Shown here: in pieces, positions 29,901-41,388 of the stretch
How the letters are laid out: every line of letters starts with the position of its first letter
Numbering within the stretch: position 1 is the first letter of the stretch
Source of the DNA: Sacculina carcini
Lineage: Eukaryota; Arthropoda; Thecostraca; Sacculinidae
NCBI GenBank assembly: GCA_916048095.2
Contig: OU696595.1
Coordinates: 1,291,795-1,355,794 of the forward strand
Direction: 5' to 3'
DNA length: 64,000 bases
The notes under the pieces: generated by a model
Seen by the model: only the letters and a program-made list of their open reading frames with translations
What the model was told of the DNA's origin: nothing
Databases searched by the model: none
Translations under genes and position numbers: made by a program

Positions 29901-31340
29901 TTGTTTGTCGATGAAGGCTAACATATCGCGAATTTGGTTATCGTCGTCAATTCGGTCGTCCCAGCCTTTTGTAAGCTGATTGGCTCGCCGTATAGCAAAC
30001 GCTGTCAAAATTCTTAGCAAGCCACAGACCGGCATGTGGCCTACCAGCTTACCGCACCACGAAAATACGTTTCGGCGCGTTAGATCTGCCGGTGGTGGGT
30101 CGATTTTGTTGTCTCGACTCCAAACCATATCTCCATTCTTTCTCGACACTCTCAGACCCAGCACACGAGCACCATCTCTCAGGTTGTCCGGTTTCTTGCT
30201 CACCAAACCATATTTTCCAAGATGACCACGCACCTTTTCCGCGCTGACTACATTGAGGTCAACAAAAATATCATCCAGATAAGCGGAAGTCCCTGCGCTC
30301 ACACACTCATCTTGCTTCAACACATAATCCAGTATTGTCTGCGGAACGGCGGGTGCCACACTCAGACCGAAACCCATCCTCGTTAAGCAGTATCGCTTGC
30401 CGTCAAATATCACTGTCTGATATGGCCACAACTCCTTTTCGACGTGAATTTGCAGATATGCTTTTTCCAAGTCCAGCACTGCTGCATTACTGCCACGACG
30501 CCGCCACTGGCGCAGCTTATTTGCACACACATCAGCGGACCCTGTGTACGATGTAATGTGGCCGTTCAGCTCCCTGAAATCACACACGGGCCGGACTTTG
30601 TTCTTATTGGTCTGAATAACCGCCATGAGGGGGATTAAGCCTTTTGGAGGACCCATCTCCTGCTCATCGTACTCTCTTAGCCAGCCATTGCTTATCCACT
30701 TCTGAATTTCGTCTTCATACTCACGACGAGCACACTGCTTCACATTGTACGTAGCTACTCTGTTATGAAGGTAGTCAGGCTCAGTGGACCGCCATTTCCA
30801 TGCAGCTTTCCATGTGAGATGTTGTTCGTCAAAATAAACTGTAAAATCCTTCTGTTCCAACAATACACTTCTGGGTGCCGTAATCATCAATCCTGCAGCT
30901 GGCTCTATCAGAGACTGGCTTGTACACTGTCGGTGTGAATCGGTGGGTCCAAACTTGACCTGCCCATCTCCATTCACTGCGACACCACCAAAAGATCTTA
31001 CACCATTCATACCAAGAACAAAATTGTAATTCAACGGACGAAAATTCACAACAATAGCTTCAACAATAACTACACGACCAAATGCGTCCCGCAGTCGCAC
31101 ACTTGTCACACCTTCACATTCTTGTCTTGACCCGTTGATCAGAACTAGATCAGTATACGCCTTAGATTGCTCGCTGCATAGTGCAGCGTATATCAAACAT
31201 TTACTGCAGCCAGTATCAACCAAAACATCACAATGCACGCCATTGACACGCATGTGCGCCGTAGGAGTGGAGACGCTCAGTGATGCTGCGGAGAAGGAGC
31301 CGGCGCATTCGCTGCTTCTCCGTTGTCGTTTCCCGGACAT
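29901..31340 (-). pseudogene. Gypsy D protease and reverse transcriptase
   Basis: Minus strand. Protease near the start: HCDVLVDTGCSKCLIY (D-T-G) and YNFVLGMNGV. RT: EYDEQEMGPPKGLIPLMAV, VRPVCDFRELN, AAVLDLEKAYLQI, YCLTRMGFGLSVAP and SAYLDDIFVDLN with a canonical YLDD. The thumb and connection end at DMLAFIDKQ, where the LINE begins. Short LINE-tail codons follow before the stop at 29,865. It would have copied element RNA into DNA; now separated from RNase H and integrase by 4.5 kb. Confidence 0.88.
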
Positions 31341-31531
31341 CTTGGGCTTACATGACCGGTCTCACCACATCGGTAACATCGCACTACACGGGTGTTACCA
31401 TCTTTGATCAAATTGTCTCTGTGAAAAGATCCGGCGCATCCCCTGGCAAAATGGCCTGATTCTCTTACACTTGAAACAGATGACATCTCGACTTGGGCGA
31501 TTTGTACGGCTACCGGATGATCCTTTGCCAA
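31277..31531 (-). pseudogene. Gypsy D nucleocapsid zinc knuckle segment
   Basis: Minus-strand frame with SGHFARGC followed by CYRCGETGHVSPRC (C-x2-C-x4-H-x4-C). It overlaps the end of the gag frame and the start of the protease frame, so one or two shifts separate gag from pol. Some gypsy elements use programmed frameshifts here; mutation is an equal possibility. Confidence 0.72.
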
Positions 31532-32085
31532 CGGTCGCAGCTGCTACATTGCTTGTGCGGCAATTATCTGCAACAAGCATTCTTGCTCTTTCCAACAACT
31601 GATGCAAGCTGAGAGTCTCTATCCTTGCACTGCTTCTCAGAGATGACCTCACGTGCTCAGGTAACCCAAAAAGAAACGCTCCTGATATAGTTTTTTCGCT
31701 CATGCCTCCCGCAATTTGAGCAAGCCTTTTTATGTCTGCCAGATATGTATCCACTGGTTCGCACGGCTGCACACGACGACGCTGCAGCAGCTCGTACGCT
31801 GCGAACGAATCGACATCAAAAGCGTCGCGCAATGTCTTCCCCACTGTTTCGATGTCAAACTTGTCGTTCTCGGGAATCTTATCATACACTTTGTATGCGT
31901 GACCGAATAGTCTCAGTGGTACAACTGAAACCAGGTCCCGCACTCCATGCAGACGACAGGTCCACTTGAGACGACTTAGCCACTCTGATACGTTTTCACC
32001 GGCGTCACCACGAAATTCCGGAATCAACTTCAAGTCGAAAGACGACTGGACATGCAGAGGAGCCTTCGATTCTTCGATAGACATT
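31395..32085 (-). pseudogene. Gypsy D gag
   Basis: Minus strand, probable start MSIEESKAPL at 32,085, 25 bases inside the 5' LTR; upstream codons to 32,189 lie in the LTR. Gag signature: LIPEFRGDAGENVSEWLSRL, VPLRLFGHAYKVY, ELLQRRRVQPCEPVDTYL and GAFLFGLPEHVRSSL. Its first knuckle (CFKCKRI) loses frame before completion and continues in the overlapping frame. It would form the capsid. Confidence 0.82.
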
Positions 32086-32109
32086 GCGATGATTATAGCC
32101 GAAATAGCT

Positions 32110-32584
32110 TGTAGAGTAAATAGAGATGAATTCAATGAAGATGATGACGACAATGAAATGATGACACTGAAATGCACTCTTGAAAACAAAACTTATAATA
32201 AACAATAAACACTTTGTGGCCTCGCACCAACCACAATTACAAATACACCACCAACACACGAACACCACCAACACTCACAACGCTCAAAACCAGACTGCTT
32301 GTAGCTCGCTTCAGCCACACGCACAGGCGTCACAGGTCACAATGTCAAAGTACACCGACCAATCAGCACACAGTACTCGAGTCACGTGACAAGCCAAGTC
32401 ACATGAACACGCATACGCACACGCAGACATATACACGCACATACACGGTAACTCGCATTCATGGAAAAGAGCAGGCACACCATTCGCGCACTTGAACATA
32501 CACATACATACAAACATACAAACACACCTACGCGGTTACACGATTTCATCACACTGTACATACACAATACGAATACCTATTACA
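32110..32584 (-). repeat. Gypsy D 5' LTR
   Basis: 475 bp, minus-strand start TGTAATAGGTATTCG and end CTCTACA, nearly identical to the 3' LTR (visible changes for example at 32,129 and 32,494-32,511). The sequence just after it on the minus strand is AGCTATTTCGGCTATAATC, which lacks the usual TGG of a tRNA primer site. Confidence 0.93.
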
Positions 32585-32589
32585 AAATG

Positions 32590-33186
32590 ATAAATTTATT
32601 ATTTATGTGTTGAATGATTATATCCGTTTGATAGCCATAATAAATATTATTTTACATATTATACAAAACAGTGATCTATTGTCTTGTATGTAGCAAATAT
32701 AAGACCAGATAACATTAACCAGAACAACTTTCAATTGTTTGACTATTTACTGATTCAGGTGAGACGTGGTCTGCTTTGCTTCAAGGTGAACTAACTACAG
32801 CACACAATTTACCACACACACACACGCACACACACACACACATGAAAGCCTGAAATTTACTGCAATTTGTTGTCTAGCATTTTTGGGCCGGACTGCAATA
32901 ACAAAGACGTATCGAGTCAACTTGATCGAGTCTGGTGAGGCCAGCGGACAGGAAAACTTCACGTATGAATAAATGCGTTGTTTGAATCTATCTTTTCGAT
33001 GATTACCGACTGTTATATATTGTTCCCTGAATGTTCGCCAATGTCTGACTGAGTGACACCAGACTGGCAAGATTCATAATCTAAATTGGCAAGTGACAGT
33101 ATTTATTCACAATACGCACGTGCATTTACTAAAAACTTGACAATTAATTTGCACCACTTTAAGCTCATTATAATCATTATTATTGT
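32590..33186. other. unassigned stretch with (CA)n
   Basis: No gene or element recognised. A CA-rich run is at 32,811-32,842. From about 33,089 (GTGACAGTATTTATTCAC) the sequence matches the lead-in of modules 4 and 6 (40,090 and 49,643). Confidence 0.5.
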
Positions 33187-34139
33187 TAAAATCACTAGCA
33201 AGGTGAAAATGCGAAGAACGTGGGAGAACAAATTTGCTAAAATGCATTTGTCAAATAGCCACAGTCCAGTTGCTTTTCAAGGAAATTGTTGCCGAATTAA
33301 GGATAGCAAGTGTTACAAAACGTAGCACACATTCAATTTCTGATCGCCAAAACATCAGAGAATATAACTAAAACAGCGCCTTGATTGTATATGTCTCATT
33401 TTGCGGGTTTCTACTATATTTGCATGAGAGTATGCGTGCATATGTTTATGTATGAGTGGAGTATGCGTGTTTGTTATGTATATATGTGCGTGTGTGAGCG
33501 ATTGGCGATGTTTGTATGCGTGTTTGCTGTTGTGTTCATGGCAAGTTGTGTTTGACTGTGTAATTGGTGTTGGTGAGTTGTGTGTTAGCGCGTGGTTCTT
33601 GTGTGTACAGGCGTGTTTTGTGAACAGTGTTGTAGTGCGACTTGTCATATTGGTTCACTCATTCTCATCCATATATCACAAACTATTTTGACATAGAATA
33701 TTTGAAATTACCGACTTGGTTTCAAAATATGTGTTATTGTTACTGTTGTGTGTTCAACATTGTTGCTATTGTTGTCGAGTGTGTCAGTGTAGATATTGTT
33801 ACTTGTTAGTGTTATTGTTGTTGATGCGCAACTACATAACATTCACATGACCGCGCACCTGAATGCTAACAAAATATTTTATGAATATGATTACAATTAT
33901 TTTTATTTGTCTTAATTTTGCACATTTTCCCACAGGACTTGGAGTGAACGGTAATAAATCCACTACCTCACCTATGCATAAACACACACACACACACACA
34001 TACAGACACGTACAATCCTTTACGACACGCATATTAATGTAAGTGAAGGATGTCAGTAATATTACGCACCTGAATATTTTCTACAAGAAACGCATACAAA
34101 CGAGCAACACAGACACACACGAATAATTACTGAGGCAAC
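33187..34139. repeat. repeat module, copy 3 of 6
   Basis: Same module and the same subtype as copies 2 and 5, with private changes such as TTTGCTGTTGTGTTCATGGC. It contains a CA run at 33,983-34,000. Confidence 0.85.
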
Positions 34140-34272
34140 GAGCAACCACACATACTTTTATGAACAAACACATACTTTTATGAGCAACCATACATACTCT
34201 TATGAGCAACAATACATACTCTTATGAGCAACCATACATACTCTTATGAGCAACCATCCATACTCTTATGAG
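34140..34272. repeat. 22-bp minisatellite, array 3
   Basis: About six units, one shortened (ATGAACAAACACATAC). The last unit, CTCTTATGAG, joins the LINE fragment exactly as in arrays 2 and 5. Confidence 0.9.
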
Positions 34273-34935
34273 CCTGTTACCTCACCGAATCACATCTCCG
34301 GTCACACCCTTGATCTTGTTCTATTTCCATCTCCAGTTCTAGCATCCGACCTAACCCCTCCGATTGTTCTTGTATTCCCCTAGATACCATTATTCCTGAC
34401 CACAGTCTCCTCACTTTGAATCTTCCCTTTCCCAAACCACGTATTTCTCCCCCCAGATCCTACAGAAATTACAAAAATGTTGACCCTCGCCTCTTCTCAA
34501 GTTTATTCTCTCACATGCTTCCCTCAACTCAACTTCATTCACTTCCCCCTACCCAATTTTACTCTTCTTTTCAAGGTTATGTCTTCTATCAGTGAAACCA
34601 TATTTCCACTACGCTCATCCTCCAATCGCTCCAATCTTAATCCTCGGTTTAATCGCGAACTAATCTCTCTTAAACGCGCCTAACGCTACCACGAGCGTGT
34701 GTGGAAGCGTTGCTGCACTACTGCTACGTGGTTATCATTCTGCTCATCTCGCCCTTTGTATATATCTGCTTTAAACTCTGCTAAACAAACCTACTACCAA
34801 TCTAAATTATCCTCACTCTCTCGCTGTCCTGAATCTCTGTGGTCCTCGCTTGAGGTCACTCATTGAGTGGCCTGCAAAACCCAAACCTTTCGTCTTCTCT
34901 CTCTGCCTCCGACCTTGCTGTATTTTTTTCCAACG
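34273..34935 (+). pseudogene. LINE fragment (copy of 12,071 block), short
   Basis: Same left junction and sequence as 12,071-12,730 and 45,675-46,334, covering the endonuclease end and linker; it breaks at TTTTTTTCCAA before the RT motifs. Stops in frame. A gypsy RNase H scrap follows directly. Confidence 0.78.
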
Positions 34936-35173
34936 TTTTTGTCCGGCGGTAGTACAGCCGTGTTAAAACGGAGTGTGGGTCCATTGTCACGTAGCTCTCG
35001 TGTGTTTTATCCTGCGGGGACAAAATAATGCACAGGCGACAACAAACTATTGGCTATGAAAATGTTTCGTCACATGCTTGAGGGTCGCCCAGGCCTGCAT
35101 GTACTAACCGACCACACGCCGTCAATATACGCCTTTACTAGCAGCATCGAAAAATCGTCACGTGTGCAGCGGC
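34936..35173 (+). pseudogene. gypsy RNase H scrap (family E), copy 1
   Basis: Encodes MKMFRHMLEGRPGLHVLTDH and SIYAFTSSIEKSSRVQRHVT, the RNase H segment with the TDH motif typical of Ty3/gypsy pol. The rest of the element is missing. It is nearly identical to 57,557-57,796. Confidence 0.75.
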
Positions 35174-35237
35174 ATGTGACTCGATATATGTGGTTACATG
35201 TGGTTACATGTGGTTACATGTGGTTATATGTGGTTAC
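35174..35237. repeat. decamer array ATGTGGTTAC
   Basis: Five units starting right after the RNase H scrap. The CR1/L2-like LINE begins at its end, and the array resumes after that LINE at 39,951. Confidence 0.88.
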
Positions 35238-35608
35238 TTATGTCATTTTTTAATTCTGATTATTGGTTGCGTTATCGGTTATTTCGTGCGTGATCGTGTA
35301 TACGTTGTATAGTTCAGATACCAGAAACTGGAGGTTGGTCTCTCACTCATCTGCTTGCACAGCGTTTGCTTGCATCTCTTCAGTCCTTCAGTCCTTCATA
35401 TTTGTTATCGTGCAATGTTGATAGTTTTGTTTGTTCACTATTGTGCATAAAAGCATTCTTTCCAGTATTTTGGGCGTTTTGGATATGCAGTGAAATGTTT
35501 GGTTTTAAATTTCCTTGCAATTCCGTCTTTTTCCGGTGCATTCCGTCATTTTATAGGCATTTGTGCGCGCATACTCACTTCAAACCCGAATTTCGCATCG
35601 CCTACGCC

Positions 35609-36676
35609 ATGACCACGGACATCTGCGTCATATGCAAGACCGGCGGTGGTGACTCCACGAGATGTGTCAAATGTTCGCTCTGTGACTCATGGGCGCACAC
35701 TAAGTGCACGTCGTTGCAGGGGATGAAGCTAGACTCTCTTAAGTCAATCAATTGAATTTGCTCTCCATGCATTGGTCGCGCCAAGCTGGCCATTGACATT
35801 GCCGGCAATGTGGGTGGTTTCGGTGCCCGGCTGTCCTCCATAGAGTCGAAAATTTCTTCGCTGGCGACTGCCTCGGCTTCTCCTCCGCCGATTTCTGCAT
35901 TTCCGTTGACTGGTACTGAGAGAGTCCCTGTGCGCTCCTATACTGTCGTTGTCAAGTCGCGTGGTTCTTCTCCTGTGGTCGCTGAGTCGGTGGCTCCGGC
36001 ACTCGCGGATGTCCCGGTTGCAAGTTCTCGCCCGACTGCTAGCGGTGGGCTTGTTCTGCGCTGCAATTCGTCTGCTGATGCTGTGCGTGCCGCTGATTGC
36101 GTTCGCTCGGCGCTGCCCGATACTGAGGTCAGTGTTCCGGCGGACTCTCCTCGGCAACCTAGGATTACGCTTGCGCATGTGCCTGTCGATATTTCAGCCG
36201 AAGATATAGTCGCCTCCCTCAAGAGGAAAAATTCATTTCTGTCGGCTGTTTCGTCCTCTGAACTTCATCTGCTTTTCTTGACGAAACCCAAGACCTCAGG
36301 CGTTCATGCGGTGTTTTCTTTGTCACCGAAATGCCGCTCTTTGATCCGCTCTATGGGAGACCGGTTGTTCGTGGGCTTGCAGTCGTGTGCGGTGTACCAC
36401 CGCTTCTGGGTAGCTCACTGCTTCCGCTGTGCTGGTCTGGGCCACAAGGCCATCCACTGTAATCACCCTGAATCTTGTGGACATTGTGCAGGTCCTCATC
36501 GGTCCTCTCAATGTGATCGTACTGGGGCAGCTAAATGCCGCAACTGTGCTCAGGCAGGACGTCCTCACTCCCACTCGTCTTTCAGCTCCTCTTGCCCTTC
36601 ATTCATCGGTGTGCGTAAATCTCTTCGCCTCCGCACTGCGACTGATGATTCTCCTGTTGCTTCTCCTCAGGCTTGA
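35609..36676 (+). pseudogene. CR1-like ORF1, PHD and CCHC, one stop
   Basis: ATG at 35,609 (MTTDICVICKTG). PHD-like finger CVIC…CSLCDSWAHTKC…ICSPC; a TGA at 35,753-35,755 replaces the tryptophan that precedes the last cysteine pair in the relative at 14,782. Otherwise open, 355 codons, exactly the length of that relative. The C-terminus has CFRCAGLGHKAIHC, CGHCAGPHRSSQC and CRNCAQAGRPH. RNA-binding ORF1 protein, possibly chromatin-contacting. Inactive unless the stop is read through. Confidence 0.82.
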
Positions 36677-36679
36677 CTA

Positions 36680-39591
36680 CTTCCCCTTTCTCACCACTCC
36701 TCTCACTCTACTGTTGCTACCCCTATTACTTTCCCTCCAACATCCCGTCCTTCTCATCTTTCCATTGGGCTTCTTAACATTCGTTCCTGCAGAAATAAAA
36801 CTCTTCCGATCTGTAATTTAATCTCTTCATTCAATCTCTCTATTTTGTGTTTAACTGAAACCTGGCTTCTCGATTCTGATGTTTCTTCTTTCGCTGCAAA
36901 TATTCCCTCCTCTTACAATTTCTTGCACAAATCTCGCTCACATTCTAAATCTTCTGGCGGTGGAGTAGGCTGTATATTTTCCAAGTCTTTCTCTGTTTCT
37001 CCTGTTAATGACCTGATTCCGGATTGCTCCTCATTTGAATTCCTTGCACTCTCCCTTGCTGTTCCTTCTTTCTCTAAATTTTGTTTTTTGATAGTCTACC
37101 GTCATAATCACCCTGACTCATCTCCTCTTTTCCTTAACGAATTTCCTTACCTCATTGATGCTGTCTCCTCGCGTTTCTCCAGCGACTTCATCGTCGTAGG
37201 GGATTTCAATTTCTGGGTTGACTCCCCATCCAATAATCCTTACTGTCAAAACTTCATTTCTCTTCTGCAGGCACTCGGTCTATCAATTTTGAATTCTTCT
37301 CCTACTCACATATCTGGTCACTCTCTTGATCTATTTCTCTCTCCCGCTCCCGCTATCTCCTCAGACCGTCCTCCTCCTGATGTTTTCACATTGCCTTCTG
37401 ATCCAAATATTTCTGACCATTGCCTCTTGATTTCTTCACTTCCTTTCTCCCGTGCTGCTTGTCCTCCAACATTCTCATATCGCAATTACAAACAGTTTGA
37501 TCCTGCTAAATTTACTTCACTTTTATCTTCCTTACTTCCTCTCGACCGCTTCTACTGGCTCCCTCTCCGCGATATTTTTCCAGCCATTTCAGATGTTCTC
37601 TCAGGTATAAATGATTTTTTGTTTCCTTTGGTCACTCGGTCTAAACCTCTCACTTCTTCTCCCCCTTGGTTCTCCTCTCATCTTCATTCTCTTAAACATA
37701 CTCAGCGGCGTGCCGAAACTGTCTGTAGAAGAACTCGATCTTCACAGGATTGGGAACTACTTTGCTCTGCCCGGTCGTCTTATGTTTCTGCATTACATAT
37801 TGCCAAACAAGATTTTTACAAATCCAAACTTGCTTCCCTTTCCCGTTCTTCTAAATCTCTTTGGTCCTCTCTCAATTCTCTCTGCGGTCTCCGATCTCCT
37901 TCTACCTCGTGTGATCTTACAGCCTCTCAGTTTGCGTCTTTTTTCTCTGCAAAAATTGATTCTGTTCTAAAGAATATCCCTCCTTTCCGATCCTCCCTCT
38001 GTCATACTCGCACTTCCGAAAATTTTCCTTCATTTTCCTTTGTCTCGCTTCCTGACATTCTCCAACTTTTGTCTTCAATCAAGATGTCCCACTCTCCCTC
38101 GGACTCAATTAATTTTCGAGCTATTTCTGTGTCTCTTCCTTCTCTTGTGCCTTACCTTCTCCACCTTATCAACTCTTCTTTTCTGCATGGTGTTTTCTTG
38201 CCAGACAAACATGCTATTGTTCGACCCATTATAAAAAACCTACTCTTGATCCCGCTGCTCTCACCAATTACCGTCCTATATCTCTCCTAAGTCTTCTCTC
38301 CAAACTCCTTGAATCCACTATTTCATTGCAACTCTCTCCTTACATCTCTAAATTCCTTGACCCGTGTCAATCTGGTTTCCGCTCTGCTCACTCTACTGAA
38401 TCTATACTTATTTCCTTGTGTAATGATACCCTTTCACACTTCTCCTACCGTCAATCTGTCCTCTTGGTATTACTTGATCTGTCCTCGGCTTTTGAACTTG
38501 TTAGTCACCCTATTATTATTCGTGATCTTTCCTGTTTGGGTCTATCTTCTTCCGCCCTTTCTCTTCTGAAATCTTACCTCACTGATCGTACTTACTAAGT
38601 TGACTTCAATTCCTCTACTTCTGCTCACTTCCCTCTTCGATCTGGTGTTCCCCAAGGTTCCGTCCTTGGCCCACTATTATTTAATCTTTATATGTCTTCT
38701 CTTTGCCCTGTTCTTCGAAAACATTCCATTACTTTCAAAATCTATGCCGATGACATCCAATTCCTCATTCCTGTCACTCCTGATACTCCCTCCTTTCTCT
38801 CTGATATACTTTCTGAAATTTCCTCATGGGCCGCCTCTCGGCAGTTGTACTTGAATACTTCTAAGTCTGAGTTCATCGTCCTCCATCCACCTCGTATTTC
38901 ACCTCCACTTCTCCCATTTCCTATCTCAACTGCTGTTCGCAATCTCGGCTCTATCTTTGTCTCTTCGCTCTCCTGCTTTGACAATATCGTTTCTGTCGCC
39001 CGCACTTGTCGTCTTATTCTGCGCTCTCTCTACCCTATACGTCCCTATCTTGATAAAAATTCCGCCATCACTCTTGTTCATAATCTCATTTTCCCCAGGT
39101 TAGACTACTGCAACTCGCTTTACTTTAGTGCTCCTCGTTCTCATCTCTTAATCCTTCAGCGTGTGATCAACCAATCTTGTCGATTTGTCTTTCATCCTAC
39201 CTTTTCTCGCCACACGTCTCACCTACTTTTTCAACTCCACTGGCTTCCTATCATCCCACGAATTCATTTTCGCCTTTGCTGTCTCATTTACAAGCTTCTG
39301 CATGATCCTCACCAGCCTTCTTATCTTGTTAATCTTTTGTCTCCCACTGACTCACACTCCTCTCGTCGCCCTCTTCCTCTCGCTTGTCCTCGTGCATCTA
39401 ATGAATCTTCCTGGTCCTCTAAATCGTTCTTTTTTACGCCCCTCGCTTGTATAATTCTCTTCCCTCTCATATCACCCGCGCCTCTTCATTTCGGTCATTC
39501 CGCCATCGGCTTCGCCTGTACCTTTTTGACATTTCATTTGATCCCGTCTCTCACTCTCTATCTCCTTTCGCCTCTCTGTGATATTGTTTGA
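36680..39591 (+). pseudogene. CR1/L2-like ORF2, endonuclease and RT
   Basis: Endonuclease intact in one frame (36,845-38,230): LCLTETWLLDSD, GGGVGCIFSK, FLIVYRHNHPDS, VVGDFNFWVDS, HISGHSLDLFL and ISDHCLLISS. RT continues after a shift in an A-run near 38,236: CQSGFRSAHSTES, VLLDLSSAFELVSH, then a TAA at 38,596-38,598 where relatives have TCA, then FKIYADDIQFLI. A T-run one base short near 39,427 moves the last ~45 residues out of frame. Enzyme for target nicking and reverse transcription. Confidence 0.85.
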
Positions 39592-39953
39592 ACTATTTCT
39601 CCGTTTCATGATTGTTTCAATTCTCGTTGTCTTATTTTTCCCTGTCTTGAGCACAGTTACTGCTTCCTTTCCTTCCTTGCTGCTTTATTTATTCTATTGT
39701 GAATGTTTTCTGTAATAATTCTCTGTCGATTTTACTGTTCGAACATACCACTTGATTTTTTGGAACTGTGCCCTTTGTGCTTGTGCTTGCTATTTACCAA
39801 TTTTGGTTGTTTTGTGCCTTCTCTTTCTTTTACTTGCTCATTTCTCCCATATTCTTCACAATTGTCGTTTTATCTCAATTGATGTTTTCCCTTTTTCGCG
39901 CTTGTGTTTTACCGGCGCTATAGCAAATACACGTTGTTGTTGTTGTTGTTGTT

Positions 39954-40184
39954 ACATGTGGTCACATGTGGTTACATGTTGTTACATGTGGTTACATGAA
40001 ACCCTGCTCTTAACTACTTCTGACCGAGTGCTCTAGTATTGTGGGCCTTATTTAGACCACGAGCTAAATTGAATAAATCACGATCAATAAAGTGACAGTA
40101 TTTATTCACAATACGCACGTGCATTTACTAAAAACTTGACATACAATTTGCACCCCTTTAGCACATTATTATCATTATTATTGT
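39954..40184. repeat. decamer remnant and module lead-in
   Basis: Four decamer-like units (ACATGTGGTC, ACATGTGGTT), then AAACCCTGCTCTTAAC through GATCAATAAAGTGACAG and the run TTATCATTATTATTGTT. The same lead-in stands before module 6 (49,507-49,736), and its last ~100 bases before module 3. It may be the end of an old element; class unknown. Confidence 0.7.
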
Positions 40185-41142
40185 TAAAATCATTAGCAAG
40201 GTGAAAATGCGAAGAACATGGGAGAACAAATTTGCTAAAATGCATTTGTCAAATAGCCACAGTCCAGTTGTTGCTTTTCAAGGAAATGGTTGCCGAATTA
40301 AGGATAGCAAGTGTTACAAAACGTAGCACACATTCAATTTCTGATCGCCAAAACATCAGAAAATATCACGAAAACAGCGCCTTGATTGTATATGTCTCAT
40401 TTTGCGCGTTTCTACTATATTTGCATGAGAGTATGCGTGCATATGTTTATGTATGAGTGGAGTATGCGTGTTTGTTATGTATTTATGTGCGTGTGTGAGC
40501 AATTGGCTATTTTTTATGCGTGTGTGCTGTTATGCTCATTGCGAGTTGTGTTTGAGTGTGTAGTTGGTGTTGGTGAGTTGTGTGTTAGCGTGTGGTTCTT
40601 GCGTTTACAGGCGTATTTTGTGAACAGTGTTGTAGTGCGACTTGTCATATTGGCTACATCACTCTCATCCATATATCACAAACTATTTCGACATAGAATA
40701 TTTGAAATTACCGACTTGGTTTCAAAATATGTGTTATTGTTACTGTTGTGCGTTCAACATTGTTGCTATTGTTGTCGTGTGTGTGAGTGTAGATATTGTT
40801 ACTTGTTAGTGTTATTGTTGTTGATGCGCAACTACACAACATTAACATGACCGCGCATCTGAATGCTACCAAAATATTTTATGAATATGATTACAATTAT
40901 TTTTATTTGCCTTAATTTTGCACATTTTCCCACAGAACCTGGAGTGAACGGTAATAAATCCACTACTTCACCTACACATAAACACACACACACACACACA
41001 CACATACAGACACGTACAATCCTTTACGACACGCATATTAAAGTAAGTGAGGGATGTCAGTAATATTACGCACCTGAATATTTTCTACAAGATACGCATA
41101 CAAACGAGCAACACAGACACACACGAATAATTACTGAGCCAA
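40185..41142. repeat. repeat module, copy 4 of 6
   Basis: Module of the GAGCAATTGGCTAT subtype with a CA run at 40,984-41,004. Closest to copy 6 and, with its minisatellite, the counterpart of copy 1. Confidence 0.87.
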
Positions 41143-41388
41143 CGAGCAACCATACATACTCTTATGAGCAACCATACATACTCTTATGAGCAACCAAACT
41201 TACTCTTATGAGCAACCATACATACACTTATGAGCAACCACACTTACTCTTATGAGCAACCATACATACTCTTATGAGCAACCATACATACTCTTATGAG
41301 CAACCATACATACTATTATGAGTAACCATACATACTCTTATGAGCAACCATACATACTCTTATGAGCAACCATACATACTATTATGAG
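41143..41388. repeat. 22-bp minisatellite, array 4
   Basis: About eleven units. The first five match array 1 in order and variants. It is interrupted by the hAT-like element at 41,389 and resumes at 42,722. Confidence 0.92.

Larger units (their letters stand above)
23337..32584 (-). mobile_element. Ty3/gypsy family D, complete, split by a LINE
   Basis: Two 475-bp LTRs (32,110-32,584 and 23,337-23,811), differing at only a few positions, are flanked by the 5-bp duplication AAATG (23,332-23,336 and 32,585-32,589). Internal order on the minus strand: gag, zinc knuckle, protease, RT, [LINE 29,900-25,361], RNase H, integrase, purine tract. Coding frames have shifts and a stop, so it is probably dead. 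RT and RNase H differ clearly from Gypsy A and B. The LTR similarity indicates a fairly recent insertion, and the LINE landed later. Confidence 0.92.
35238..39953 (+). mobile_element. CR1/L2-like LINE, near full length
   Basis: 4,716 bases with a 5' leader, ORF1, ORF2, 3' untranslated region (39,592-39,932) and (GTT)n tail. It is inserted in the decamer array: GTTAC lies on both sides (35,233-35,237 and 39,951-39,955), although the second overlaps the tail. One stop in ORF1 and at least one shift, one stop and a late shift in ORF2 make this copy defective. It is the parent structure for the truncated copies at 9,446, 43,059 and 49,152. Confidence 0.88.
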
